Position numbers and translations under genes: made by a program. A DNA stretch of 64,000 nt from Streptomyces canus 299MFChir4.1 (lineage in GTDB: Bacteria > Actinomycetota > Actinomycetes > Streptomycetales > Streptomycetaceae): NCBI RefSeq assembly GCF_000383615.1, contig NZ_KB911584.1, positions 416,593 through 480,592 of the forward strand, given 5' to 3'. The notes beneath the pieces are model-generated. The model had not been told where the DNA came from. It was given only the letters and a program-made list of their open reading frames with translations, and did no database searches. Within the stretch, counting starts at the first letter, position 1. Each line of letters begins with the position of its first letter. This document shows positions 1 to 9,300 of this stretch, in pieces.

Positions 1-104
1 CCTACCCGGCCCACGAGGACCCGGCAGCAACCCAGACAACGGTCGCAGCGCAGCCCACGACGAGTGACACGCCGAACCCGGCCGAACCCGGGACCGCGCC
101 TGCG

Positions 105-1046
105 GTGATCGCACCCGGGCGGCAGGGTGGAGACGCGGCCGGCGCGGGCGAGGCTACGGGCAGCCCGGTGGGTGGTGCGGTGTCCGAGGCCGCCGTGGTG
201 GTGCCCGTCGCTCCCGCCTCCCTGTCGCCCTCTCGTGCCAATGACTTCATGCAGTGCCCGCTGCTGTACCGCTTCCGGGTGATCGACCGGCTGCCGGAGA
301 AGCCGAGTGCGGCGGCGACCCGGGGGACGCTGGTGCACTCGGTGCTGGAGCGGTTGTTCGACGCGCCGGCCGGGGAGCGGACCGCGCCCGCGGCCAAGTC
401 GCTGATTCCCGGTCAGTGGGACCGGCTTCGGGAGAGCCGGCCGGAGGTGGTGGAGCTGTTCGCCGACGACCCGGACGGCGAGCGGCTGGCGCAGTGGCTC
501 GGTGAGGCGGAGCGGCTCGTCGAGCGGTGGTTCACGCTGGAGGACCCGACGCGCCTGGAACCCGCCGAGCGGGAGCTGTTCGTGGAGGCGGAGCTGGACT
601 CGGGGCTGCGACTGCGCGGGATCATCGACCGGGTCGACGTGGCGCCGACCGGCGAGGTGCGGATCGTCGACTACAAGACCGGCAAGGCGCCCCGGCCGGA
701 GTACGCCGAGGGCGCGCTGTTCCAGATGAAGTTCTACGCCCTGGTGGTGTGGCGACTGAAGAACGTGATCCCGCGCCGGCTCCAGCTCGTCTATCTCGGC
801 AGCGGTGACGTCCTGACGTACGACCCGGTCCTCGCCGACCTGGAGCGTGTCGAGCGCAAGCTGCTCGCGCTGTGGGAGGCGATCCGGCAGGCCACGCAGT
901 CGGGTGACTGGCGACCGCGCCCGACGAAGCTGTGCGGCTGGTGCGACCACCAGGAGCACTGCCCGGAGTTCGGCGGCACTCCCCCGCCCTACCCGCTACC
1001 GGTGACGTCCGCGATCAGTGAGCAGGGCAGAATGGGGCCGGACTAG
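105..1046 (+). CDS. RecB-family PD-(D/E)XK nuclease with Fe-S cysteine cluster (5' end uncertain)
   Basis: Predicted single-domain RecB-like nuclease (PDDEXK_1/Cas4-AddB type) acting on DNA. Nuclease motifs are visible: the Asp of IIDRVD (D175) and the VDYKTG motif (D189, K191, numbered from base 105). Four cysteines, C51 in FMQC and C277/C280/C286 in CGWCDHQEHC, match the split 1+3 arrangement that holds a 4Fe-4S cluster in AddB/Cas4 nucleases. The reading frame stays open to the left edge of the window, so the GTG at 105 is only a nominal start. Similarity-like sequence begins near the GTG at 180 (VSEAAVVVP), and the Thr/Pro/Ala-rich residues before it may be untranslated or a low-complexity leader. 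No helicase partner is seen in the window; the gene lies 14 bp before the response regulator and could share its transcript. The family call is strong; the cellular role is unknown. Confidence 0.85.
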   Translation: MIAPGRQGGDAAGAGEATGSPVGGAVSEAAVVVPVAPASLSPSRANDFMQCPLLYRFRVIDRLPEKPSAAATRGTLVHSVLERLFDAPAGERTAPAAKSLIPGQWDRLRESRPEVVELFADDPDGERLAQWLGEAERLVERWFTLEDPTRLEPAERELFVEAELDSGLRLRGIIDRVDVAPTGEVRIVDYKTGKAPRPEYAEGALFQMKFYALVVWRLKNVIPRRLQLVYLGSGDVLTYDPVLADLERVERKLLALWEAIRQATQSGDWRPRPTKLCGWCDHQEHCPEFGGTPPPYPLPVTSAISEQGRMGPD

Positions 1047-1060
1047 CGAAGGAGACTCAC

Positions 1061-1732
1061 GTGGCCATCCGCGTCCTACTGGTCGACGACCAGCCGCTGC
1101 TGCGTACCGGATTCCGGATGATTCTGGAGGCCGAGCAGGACATCGCGGTCGTGGGCGAGGCCGGAGACGGCCTTCAGGCCATCGACCAGGTGCGGGCGCT
1201 GCAGCCCGACGTGGTCCTGATGGACATCCGTATGCCGCGGATGGACGGTGTGGAGGCGACCCGGCAGATCACCGGTCCCGGGCGGGACGGCCCGGCCAAG
1301 GTGCTGGTGCTGACCACCTTCGACCTCGACGAGTACGTGGTGGAGGCGTTGCGGGCGGGAGCCAGCGGCTTCCTGCTCAAGGACGCCCCGGCCAACGAGC
1401 TCGTGCAGGCGATCCGGGTGGTGGCCGCGGGCGAGGCACTGCTCGCGCCGAGCATCACCCGCCGGCTGCTCGACAAGTACGCCACGCATCTGCCGTCCGG
1501 TGACGAGCCGGTGCCGGACACCCTGCACACGCTGACCGACCGCGAGGTCGAGGTGCTGAAGCTGGTGGCGCGCGGGCTGTCGAACGCGGAGATCGCCGCG
1601 GATCTGTTCGTCAGCGAGACCACCGTGAAGACGCATGTCGGTCATGTGCTGACCAAGCTCGGGCTGCGGGACCGGGTGCAGGCCGCGGTGTACGCGTACG
1701 AGAGCGGTCTGGTGCGCCCCGGCGCGCAGTAG
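1061..1732 (+). CDS. NarL/LuxR-family two-component response regulator
   Basis: Cytoplasmic DNA-binding response regulator of 223 aa. The N-terminal receiver domain has the acidic pair D9-D10, phosphoacceptor D55 in LMDIRMP, T85 and K107 in FLLKDAP. The C-terminal LuxR-type helix-turn-helix (about residues 150-215) reads LTDREVEVLKLVARGLSNAEIA and TVKTHVGHVLTKLGLRDRVQAAVYAYESGL. The GTG start at 1061 follows a GAAGGAGA Shine-Dalgarno and lies 14 bp after the nuclease gene. No histidine kinase gene is adjacent within the window, so its partner is unknown. A strong hairpin follows it. Confidence 0.93.
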   Translation: MAIRVLLVDDQPLLRTGFRMILEAEQDIAVVGEAGDGLQAIDQVRALQPDVVLMDIRMPRMDGVEATRQITGPGRDGPAKVLVLTTFDLDEYVVEALRAGASGFLLKDAPANELVQAIRVVAAGEALLAPSITRRLLDKYATHLPSGDEPVPDTLHTLTDREVEVLKLVARGLSNAEIAADLFVSETTVKTHVGHVLTKLGLRDRVQAAVYAYESGLVRPGAQ

Positions 1733-1756
1733 CGGGCGCCTCAGCGGTACGAGAGC

Positions 1757-1795
1757 GAAGAGGGCGTCCCCCACCTGACGGGGGGCGCCCTCTTC
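1757..1795. terminator. Bidirectional intrinsic terminator hairpin
   Basis: Near-perfect stem GAAGAGGGCG...CGCCCTCTTC, extended by CCCCC/GGGGG, between the convergent response regulator (+) and solute-binding protein gene (-). It lies 24 bp past the response regulator stop and 44 bp past the other gene's stop. There is no long T-run, which is usual for Streptomyces terminators. Confidence 0.7.
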
Positions 1796-1839
1796 GTGCG
1801 TGCGGCCGCCGGATCAGCGCGTGTCGGCGGCCCGTCGGA

Positions 1840-3420
1840 TCAGCCCTTGCCGAGTTCCCAGAAGCGGAAGACGGTGGAGGCGTCGAGGCAGTACTCCAGG
1901 CCGTAGACGTCGTCCCGGACGACGGCGTACTGCTTGGCCTGCCAGACCGGCAGAACCGGGACGTCCTTGGCGACGAGGTCCTGGAGCGTGCCGAAGTGTC
2001 CGTCCGTCGCGGCGCGGTCCGGCTGGGCGGCGGTCTCGGGGATGAGTGAGCCGGTGATCTTGTTGTTGTAGTAGTTGTTCTCCAGCACGTTGCCCTTGCC
2101 GAAGAAGGGGGCCGTGAAGTTGTCGGCGTCCGGGTAGTCGGGTACCCAGCCCTTGACGTACACGCCGTACTTGCCGGCGGCGACGTCCTTCTCGTACTGG
2201 TCGAAGGCCACGGACTGCACGTCGGCGTCGAACAGCCCGCTGGCGTTGAGCTGCCGGGCGATCGTCTTGAGTTCCTGGTCGGTGGCCGGGCCGTAGCGCG
2301 AGGGGGTCGACCACAGGGTCAGCTTCACCTTGCCGGTGATGCCCTCGTCGGCCAGGGCGGCGGCGGCCTTGGACCGGGAGGGCTGGGCGCCGTAGGTGTC
2401 GAAGAAGGCCGTGTTGTGGCCCGCGATACCGGCCGGGACGATCGAGTAGAGCGGGGTCGCGGTGCCCTGGTAGACGTCGTGGATGAGGGCTTCGCGGTCG
2501 AGCAGGTAGGCCATCGCCTTGCGGACGCCGAGCTTGCCCGTGACCGGGTCGTTCATGTTGAAGACGAGGTGCTGGACCTCGGCGCTGGTGCCCTCGACGA
2601 CCTCGACGCCGGAGTCGGGTGAGGCCTCCTCGATGTCGGCGATGTCGCCCGCGCTCAGACCGCGGTAGGCGAGGTCGACCTCGGCATCGGTCAGGGCGGT
2701 CTTCAGGGCGGCCTGGTCGCCGTGGAAGAACTTCAGGGTGACGCCGGAGTTCTGGGGGTCGGCGGTGCCGTTGTAGTTCTCGTTGACGGAGAAGACGGCC
2801 TGGTCGTCGTCGAACGAGTCGAGCTGGTAGGGGCCGGAGCCGAACGCCTTGCCGTCCTTGCGAAGGCCGTCGGCGTCGTACTGCGTGTGGTCGACGATGG
2901 AGCCGGCACCGGAGGCGATTTTGCTGGGGAAGGTCGCGTCGGGGGTGTTCAGCCGGAAGACGACGGTCTCCTCGTCCGGGGTCTCGACCTTGTCGAGCAT
3001 CGGGAACATGATCGCGGGACCGGCGTCGTCGTTGATCTGCAGCGTGCGGTCGAAGGAGAACTTGACGTCCTCGGAGGTGAGCGGGTCACCGTTGCTGAAC
3101 TTGAGGCCGTCCTTGAGGCTGCACTGGTACACCTGGGTCTTGGTGTCGGTGAACTCGCACCTCTTCGCGGCGTCCGGCTCCGGTTCCGTGCCGCCCTTGG
3201 GGAAGCTGAGCAGCGACTGGAAGACGTTGTTGAACAACAGCCAGGATCCCGGGTCGTAACCGGAGGCCGGGTCGGTGGCGAGGACATCGTCGGACATCCC
3301 CATAACCACGGATGGGCCGTCGGCCCCGGAGTCCCCCGACTCCGAGCCGCAGCCGGTCAGCAGACCGGAGGCCAGCCCCGCCATGATCGGCAGGACCTGC
3401 CACTGGATGCGCTTGTTCAC
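1840..3420 (-). CDS. ABC transporter substrate-binding lipoprotein, family 5 (first of a tandem pair)
   Basis: Extracytoplasmic solute-binding protein of the oligopeptide/dipeptide/nickel family (SBP_bac_5), 526 aa. The N-terminus has a positively charged start, a hydrophobic stretch and a lipobox ending LLTGC (Cys24), so it is a predicted membrane-anchored lipoprotein. Family-typical segments include QCSLKDGLKFSNGDPLTSEDVKFSFDR cut at LKFSNGDPLTSEDVKFS and ADNFTAPFFGKGN; the protein ends ...FWELGKG. The start is a GTG at 3420 with a weak AAGG upstream. It sits 113 bp after a paralogous gene on the same strand and is probably cotranscribed. No permease or ATPase genes are next to either copy, so partner and substrate are unknown (peptides inferred from the family). 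Confidence 0.92.
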   Translation of the reverse strand: MNKRIQWQVLPIMAGLASGLLTGCGSESGDSGADGPSVVMGMSDDVLATDPASGYDPGSWLLFNNVFQSLLSFPKGGTEPEPDAAKRCEFTDTKTQVYQCSLKDGLKFSNGDPLTSEDVKFSFDRTLQINDDAGPAIMFPMLDKVETPDEETVVFRLNTPDATFPSKIASGAGSIVDHTQYDADGLRKDGKAFGSGPYQLDSFDDDQAVFSVNENYNGTADPQNSGVTLKFFHGDQAALKTALTDAEVDLAYRGLSAGDIADIEEASPDSGVEVVEGTSAEVQHLVFNMNDPVTGKLGVRKAMAYLLDREALIHDVYQGTATPLYSIVPAGIAGHNTAFFDTYGAQPSRSKAAAALADEGITGKVKLTLWSTPSRYGPATDQELKTIARQLNASGLFDADVQSVAFDQYEKDVAAGKYGVYVKGWVPDYPDADNFTAPFFGKGNVLENNYYNNKITGSLIPETAAQPDRAATDGHFGTLQDLVAKDVPVLPVWQAKQYAVVRDDVYGLEYCLDASTVFRFWELGKG

Positions 3421-3500
3421 GAGCGAGTGCCTTGTCGTCGGTTTCTTGTGACCTCCCGGACCCGTCCGCGTGGGCCCGGGGCGAAGGAGGCGTGGTCGGT

Positions 3501-3562
3501 GGTCAGCCGCTCACGCCTGTGCCGAACGGCCGGTCAGCCGCTCACGCCCTTGCCGAGTTCCC
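3501..3562. repeat. 31-bp imperfect tandem duplication at the 3' end of the second SBP gene
   Basis: The 17-mer GGTCAGCCGCTCACGCC occurs at 3501-3517 and again at 3532-3548, offset 31 bp. The second copy spans the stop codon of the 3534-5138 gene. On the minus strand both copies can be read as G-x-G-V-S-G-stop, so the gene's tail has been duplicated just downstream. Confidence 0.75.
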
Positions 3563-5138
3563 ACAGCTGCAGCGAGGAGGAGGAGTTGAGCGCATAGGCG
3601 GTGCCCGTGACGTCGTCGCGTGCGGCGACGTACTGCTTGCCCTGCCACAGCGGCAGCATCGGGACGTCCTTGGCGACGATGTCCTGGATCGCGGTGAGGC
3701 TTCCTGACGCGGCGAGACGGTCGGCCTGGCGACGGGAGTCCGGGATCAGCGTGTTGCGGATCTGGCCGTTGCTGTAGGGCGAGCCGAGGAAGTTGTCCTT
3801 GTCGAGGAAGGGGGCGAGGTAGCTGTCCGCGTCGGGGAAGTCCGGGAACCAGCCCATGCCGTAGACGTCGTACTTGCCCTTCTGCTCGGCCGGGCGGAAG
3901 GTGTCCCAGAGTTCGCCCTTGATGGTGACGTCGAAGAGCCCGCTGGCGTTGAGCTGCCTCTGCAGGTCCTCGAACTCCTGCTTGGTGCCCGGCCCGTAGT
4001 GGTCGGTCGTGTAGTGGAGGGTCAGCTTCACCGGAGTGCTGATGGCGGCCTGGGTCAGCAGGGATTTGGCCTTGGTGACGCTCGGGTCGCCGTACCGGTT
4101 GAAGAAGGAGTTGGAGTGGCCGGTGATGGTGGCCGGGACCAGCGAGAACAGCGGCTCGGCCTGGGTGCCGTAGACCTTGGAGATGAGTTCGCTGCGGTTG
4201 ATGAGCTGCGCCATCGCCTGGCGCACGGCACGGGACTTCACGGTCGGCGCGTTGGTGTTGAAGGCGAGGTAGCGGATCTCCAGACCGGCCATCTCGACGA
4301 GGTCGACGTTCCCGCCGGACTCGTTGGACATCTTCTGGATCTGCTGGGGCGACAGGGTGCGGGTGATGAGGTCGATGTCGCCCTTTTCGAGGGCGGCGCC
4401 CATGGCGTCGGCGTCCTCGTAGGAACGCAGCTCGACCTTGTCGTTGTTCACCGTCAACGACCCCTTGTAGTTGGGGTTCTTGGTGAACACGGCGTCGACG
4501 AGCACGTTGTCCTTGACGTCGGCCTTCATGGTGTAGGGGCCGGAGCCCTCGACGTCGAAGCCGTCGCGGAGCTTGTTCTTCTCGTAGTCGTCGGGGTTGA
4601 CGATGCCGGCGACCGGGGTCGACAGCTTGTACGGGAAGGTGGCGTCGGCGGTCTTGAGGTGGAAGATGACCTCGCGGTCGCCCTTGGTCTCGACGGTGTC
4701 GACGGTGGAGAGCAGGGCGAAGACGCCGGAGTCGGCCTTGATGGCGCGGGCGCGGTCGATGGAGTACTTCACGTCGGCCGCGGTGATGGCGTCGCCGTTG
4801 GCGAACTTCAGGCCGTCGCGCAGGGTGCAGACATAGCGTTCGTTGCCGCTGTCGCTGAAGCCGCAGGACTGGGCCGCCTCGGGCACGGGTTCGCCGTCGC
4901 CCTTGGGCTGGATCATCAGGGTCTGCACGGTCTGGCGCAGGACGTTCCAGGTGCCGACGTCGTAGGCGAAGGCCGGGTCGAGGGGCGCGGGAGCGTCCTT
5001 CGTGGCGGTGAACCGGTCCGTGGTGCCGACCCCGATCGCGTCGCCCCCGCCGCTGCCGCTGTCGGAACCGCCGCAAGCGGCGAGCACCGGCGCGAGCAGA
5101 CCTATGACGGCCGGCAGCACCAAAGTCTTGCGGTTCAT
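3534..5138 (-). CDS. ABC transporter substrate-binding lipoprotein, family 5 (second of a tandem pair)
   Basis: Paralogue of the neighbouring binding protein, 534 aa from the ATG at 5138. This start gives a proper signal sequence (MNRKTLVLP...LAPVLAAC) with lipobox LAAC and a GGAGAAAC Shine-Dalgarno; upstream in-frame codons back to 5180 add no recognisable sequence. Family segments seen include CTLRDGLKFANGDAITAADV, GSGPYTM and DADSYLAPF. The C-terminus WELGKGVSG parallels that of its neighbour. It lies first in the pair and probably carries the promoter. It presumably delivers peptides or similar solutes to an ABC permease encoded elsewhere. Confidence 0.92.
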   Translation of the reverse strand: MNRKTLVLPAVIGLLAPVLAACGGSDSGSGGGDAIGVGTTDRFTATKDAPAPLDPAFAYDVGTWNVLRQTVQTLMIQPKGDGEPVPEAAQSCGFSDSGNERYVCTLRDGLKFANGDAITAADVKYSIDRARAIKADSGVFALLSTVDTVETKGDREVIFHLKTADATFPYKLSTPVAGIVNPDDYEKNKLRDGFDVEGSGPYTMKADVKDNVLVDAVFTKNPNYKGSLTVNNDKVELRSYEDADAMGAALEKGDIDLITRTLSPQQIQKMSNESGGNVDLVEMAGLEIRYLAFNTNAPTVKSRAVRQAMAQLINRSELISKVYGTQAEPLFSLVPATITGHSNSFFNRYGDPSVTKAKSLLTQAAISTPVKLTLHYTTDHYGPGTKQEFEDLQRQLNASGLFDVTIKGELWDTFRPAEQKGKYDVYGMGWFPDFPDADSYLAPFLDKDNFLGSPYSNGQIRNTLIPDSRRQADRLAASGSLTAIQDIVAKDVPMLPLWQGKQYVAARDDVTGTAYALNSSSSLQLWELGKGVSG

Positions 5139-5583
5139 GCTCGAGTTTCTCCACAGCTGTTCAGTCCGTGTACCCGGCATGCAGGGGTGGTGCGGCCGAT
5201 CACGGGGTTAGGGCGATGTTCTCACCAGGAGATTAGTCCGCACCTGCAGGAGGGTTCGCGGTCACGGGAGTTGAGCTTCCATCACACAGCGAAACCGGGT
5301 GTGGACGCACCGAAGGTTCGCCGGGGGAAGGATTGGTGCAGGGTTTCATCAATCGGGACACATGGGCGCGCCCGCGCCCCTCGAAGCAGGGCGTTCGGCA
5401 CAGCCCGGGCCGCCTGTCGAGGGCCTGTCGAGGGCCTGTCGAGTGAAGAACCTCACACCCGCGCGCAGGCGCCGACCGGTCGGAATTCGGCCGTCCGGCG
5501 GGCTTCGAATTGTTTCGACAGGGCTCTGGGGAATTACCCCGCCATCCGCACTGCACGCTGGGTGAACAGCTGAGGCATTTCCG
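5139..5583. other. 445-bp intergenic region upstream of the SBP pair
   Basis: No convincing coding sequence. It holds the presumed promoter of the downstream minus-strand SBP genes (a TAATCT -10-like element on the minus strand at 5230-5235, with no good -35) and an 11-bp tandem repeat (5412-5443). No clear terminator for the HAD gene ending at 5584 was found. Confidence 0.5.
5412..5443. repeat. 11-bp tandem repeat, three copies
   Basis: The unit GCCTGTCGAGG starts at 5412, 5423 and 5434 (the last copy differs in its final base). 11 bp is one helical turn, so the copies fall on the same DNA face, about 280 bp upstream of the SBP2 start codon. Function unknown. Confidence 0.8.
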
Positions 5584-6282
5584 TCATCGAAGAGCGATCA
5601 AGCCCCGCAGAAATCTCAGGTCGACGTCTTCGAGCGACCCGACGACCGTGCGTCCGGGGGCCGGGAGGATGGGGGCCACGGAGGGCACGGCCACGACCTG
5701 GCAGCCGGCGGCCTCGGCGGCGGCGACACCGGTCGCGGTGTCCTCGACGACGGCGCATCTGGCCGGATCCGCGCCGAGGCCGGCGGCGGCGAACAGATAC
5801 GGGTCGGGGTGCGGCTTGGTGCGCGGCACCTCGTCGCCGGCGACCGTGAGGGCGAAGTGCCGGCGGCCGAGGGAGTCGAGGACCCGGTCGATGATGCGCC
5901 GGTGCGAGGCGGAGACCAGGGCGGTGGGGATGCGGTGCGCGAACAGCTCGGCCAGCAGCCGGATGGCGCCGGGCATCAGCGGCAGGGAGCGGCCGATTCG
6001 GTCCTCGAAGCCCTGGTTGAGCAGGACGGTGAGCTCGGGGAGGGTGATGTCGGCGCCGGTGGCCTCGATCAGGAATCCGGCGCTGCGGGTCATGGGGCCG
6101 CCGACCACGACATGGCGCCAGGAGTCGTCGAGGGTGTGTCCGAGACCGGCGAAGACCTCGACCTCGACGTCCCACCAGAAGCCCTCGGTGTCCACCAGGG
6201 TGCCGTCCATGTCGAGGAGGACGGCCTGAAGGGCGGAGCCGTCTGCCGTACGGGTCAATGGCGCGGGGACCGTGCTGGTCAT
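5584..6282 (-). CDS. HAD-superfamily hydrolase (phosphatase/phosphomutase-like)
   Basis: Cytoplasmic haloacid-dehalogenase fold protein, 232 aa. Motif I LLDMDGTLVDTEG gives nucleophile D24 and acid/base D26; motif II is the Ser in ALVSAS; motif III/IV appear as KPHPDPYLFAAAGLG and VVEDTATGVAAAEAAG. The alpha-helical cap follows motif I, as in beta-phosphoglucomutase or phosphoglycolate phosphatase-like proteins. The ATG at 6282 was chosen because AAGGAGGT lies 6 nt upstream; the frame extends to 6321 without support. It lies 118 bp downstream of metH on the same strand and may be in its operon. Substrate unknown. Confidence 0.88.
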   Translation of the reverse strand: MTSTVPAPLTRTADGSALQAVLLDMDGTLVDTEGFWWDVEVEVFAGLGHTLDDSWRHVVVGGPMTRSAGFLIEATGADITLPELTVLLNQGFEDRIGRSLPLMPGAIRLLAELFAHRIPTALVSASHRRIIDRVLDSLGRRHFALTVAGDEVPRTKPHPDPYLFAAAGLGADPARCAVVEDTATGVAAAEAAGCQVVAVPSVAPILPAPGRTVVGSLEDVDLRFLRGLIALR

Positions 6283-6345
6283 CCACGTACCTCCTTGAGG
6301 GACGCGCAGGCCGGTTCCCACGAGGGGAACCGGCCTGCCGGTGGA

Positions 6346-6377
6346 CCGACCAGTGTACGACTTATCCGATCAGTGTG
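6346..6377. promoter_or_regulatory. 12-bp direct repeats upstream of the HAD gene
   Basis: CCGACCAGTGTA (6346-6357) and CCGATCAGTGTG (6366-6377) are direct repeats 20 bp apart, in the metH-HAD intergenic gap. They resemble half-sites of TetR-type operators. This is a pattern observation only. Confidence 0.35.
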
Positions 6378-6399
6378 CCCGGTGAGCCGGATCGGCGGC

Positions 6400-9300
6400 T
6401 CAGCGGGCGTTGAAGTACTTCGCCTCCGGGTGGTGGATGACGATCGCGTCCGTGGACTGCTCGGGGTGGAGCTGGAACTCCTCGCTCAGCTGGACGCCGA
6501 TGCGCTCGGGCCGGAGCAGGTCGGCGATCTTGGCGCGGTCCTCCAGGTTCGGGCAGGCGCCGTAGCCGAGGGAGAAGCGGGCGCCCCGGTACTTCAGGGC
6601 GAACATGTCCTCGACGTCGGCCGGGTCCTCGCCCGAGAAGCCGAGCTCGGAACGCACGCGCGCGTGCCAGTACTCGGCGAGCGCCTCGGCCAACTGGACG
6701 GACAGGCCGTGCAGTTCGAGGTAGTCGCGGTAGGCGTTGGCCTCGAACAGCTTGGCGGTCTGCTCACCGATCCGCGAGCCGACGGTGACGACCTGGAGGC
6801 CGACCACGTCGGTCTCCCCCGACTCCTCGGGGCGGAAGAAGTCGGCGAGGCAGAGCCGGCGGCCGCGGCGCTGGCGCGGGAAGGTGAAGCGGGTGCGCTC
6901 GTTGCCCTCCTCGTCCAGGATGATCAGGTCGTCGTCCTTGGACACGCAGGGGAAGTAGCCGTAGACGACGGCGGCTTCGAGAAGGTTGTCGGTCTGGAGC
7001 CGGTCCAGCAGGCCGCGCAGCCGGGGCCTGCCCTCGGTCTCGACGAGCTCCTCGTACGTGGGTCCCTCGCCGGTGCGGGCCTGCTTGAGCCCCCACTGCC
7101 CCTTGAACAGGGCGCCCTCGTCGAGCCAGGAGGCGTACTCCTTGAGCTGGATGCCCTTGATGACGCGGGTGTCCCAGAACGGCGGGGTGGGCACCGGGTT
7201 GTCGGTGGCCACGTCGGAGCGGACATGCCCCTCTTCGGGCCGCTCCTCCTCCACCTGTACGGCACTGGCGCGCACCCGGCGCTGCTTGAGCTCGGGCAGC
7301 TTGGCGCCCGGCACGCCCCGCTTGACGCCGATGAGGGCGTCCATGAGGCGCAGTCCCTCGAACGCGTCGCGCGCGTAGCGGACTTCGCCCTCGTAGATCT
7401 CGTACAGGTCCTGTTCGACGTACGCCCTCGTCAGCGCGGCTCCGCCCAGGATGACCGGGAAGTCGGCGGCGAGGCCGCGCTGGTTGAGCTCCTCCAGGTT
7501 CTCCTTCATGATCACCGTGGACTTGACCAGCAGGCCTGACATGCCGATGACGTCGGCGCGGTGCTCGGCGGCGGCGTCCAGGATCGCGGAGACCGGCTGC
7601 TTGATGCCGAGGTTGACCACGTTGTAGCCGTTGTTGGACAGGATGATGTCGACGAGGTTCTTGCCGATGTCGTGGACGTCGCCGCGGACGGTGGCGAGCA
7701 CGATGGTGCCCTTGCCGGCCTCGTCGCCCTCGACCTTCTCCATGTGCGGTTCGAGGTAGGCGACGGCGGTCTTCATGACCTCGGCGGACTGGAGGACGAA
7801 CGGCAGCTGCATCTGGCCGGAGCCGAACAGCTCGCCGACGACCTTCATGCCGTCCAGGAGGGTGTCGTTGACGATGTCGAGGGCGGGGCGCGTCCGGAGG
7901 GCCTCGTCGAGGTCGGCTTCCAGGCCGTTCTTCTCGCCGTCGATGATGCGGCGCTTGAGGCGCTCGTCCAGCGGCAGGGCGGCCAGTTCCTCGGCCCGGC
8001 CCGCCTTGAGGGACTTGGTGGTGGCGCCCTCGAACAGGGCCATCAGCTTCTGGAGGGGGTCGTAGCCCTCGGCGCGGCGGTCGTAGATGAGGTCGAGGGC
8101 CGTCTGGACCTCTTCCTCGGTGAAGCGGGCGATCGGCAGGATCTTCGACGCGTGGACGATCGCCGAGTCCAGGCCCGCCTTGGTGCACTCGTCGAGGAAG
8201 ACCGAGTTGAGCAGGACGCGGGCGGCCGGGTTGAGGCCGAAGGAGATGTTGGACAGGCCCAGCGTGGTCTGGACGTCCGGGTGGCGGCGCTTGAGTTCGC
8301 GGATGGCCTCGATGGTGGCGACGCCGTCCTTGCGGGACTCCTCCTGACCGGTGCAGATGGTGAAGGTCAGGGTGTCGATGAGGATGTCCGACTCGTGGAT
8401 GCCCCAGTTGCCGGTCAGGTCGTCGATGAGCCGTTCGGCGATCTCGACCTTCTTCTCGGGGGTGCGGGCCTGGCCCTCCTCGTCGATGGTCAGCGCGATC
8501 AGCGCCGCGCCGTGCTCCTGGGCGAGCTTGGTGACCTTCGCGAAGCGGGACTCGGGGCCGTCGCCGTCCTCGTAGTTGACGGAGTTGATGACCGCGCGGC
8601 CGCCGAGCTTCTCCAGGCCGGCCTGGATGACGGGGACCTCGGTGGAGTCCAGGACGATCGGCAGGGTGGAGGCGGTGGCGAAGCGGCCGGCGAGCTCCTT
8701 CATGTCGGCCACGCCGTCACGGCCCACGTAGTCCACACAGAGGTCGAGCATGTGGGCGCCCTCGCGGATCTGCTCGCGGGCCATCTCCACACAGTCGTCC
8801 CAGCGGGCCTCCAGCATGGCCTCGCGGAACTTCTTCGAGCCGTTGGCGTTGGTGCGCTCGCCGATCGCCAGGTAGGAGGTGTCCTGGCGGAAGGGGACCG
8901 TCTGGTAGAGGGAGGCGGCGCCGGGCTCGGGCTGCGGGTCGCGCTCGGGGGGCGTGAGGTCGCGGACCCGCTCGACGACCTGGCGCAGGTGCTCGGGGGT
9001 GGTGCCGCAGCAGCCTCCGATCAGGGAGAGGCCGTAGTCGCGGACGAAGTTCTCCTGGGCGTCGGCCAGGCCCTCGGGGTCGAGCGGGAAGTGCGCGCCG
9101 TCCTTGGTGAGGATCGGCAGGCCCGCGTTCGGCATGCACAGCAGCGGGATGCGGGAGTGCCGGGCGAGGTAGCGCAGGTGCTCGCTCATCTCGGCGGGGC
9201 CGGTCGAGCAGTTCAGACCGATCATGTCGATGCCGAGCGGCTCCAGCGCGGTCAGCGCGGCGCCGATCTCGGAGCCGAGCAGCATGGTGCCGGTGGTCTC

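Noticed and set aside
5412..5443. CRISPR-like array
   Set aside because: The repeats are 11 bp and directly abutting with no spacers; no Cas genes are present in the window. The Cas4-like cysteines at 105-1046 alone are not evidence of CRISPR.
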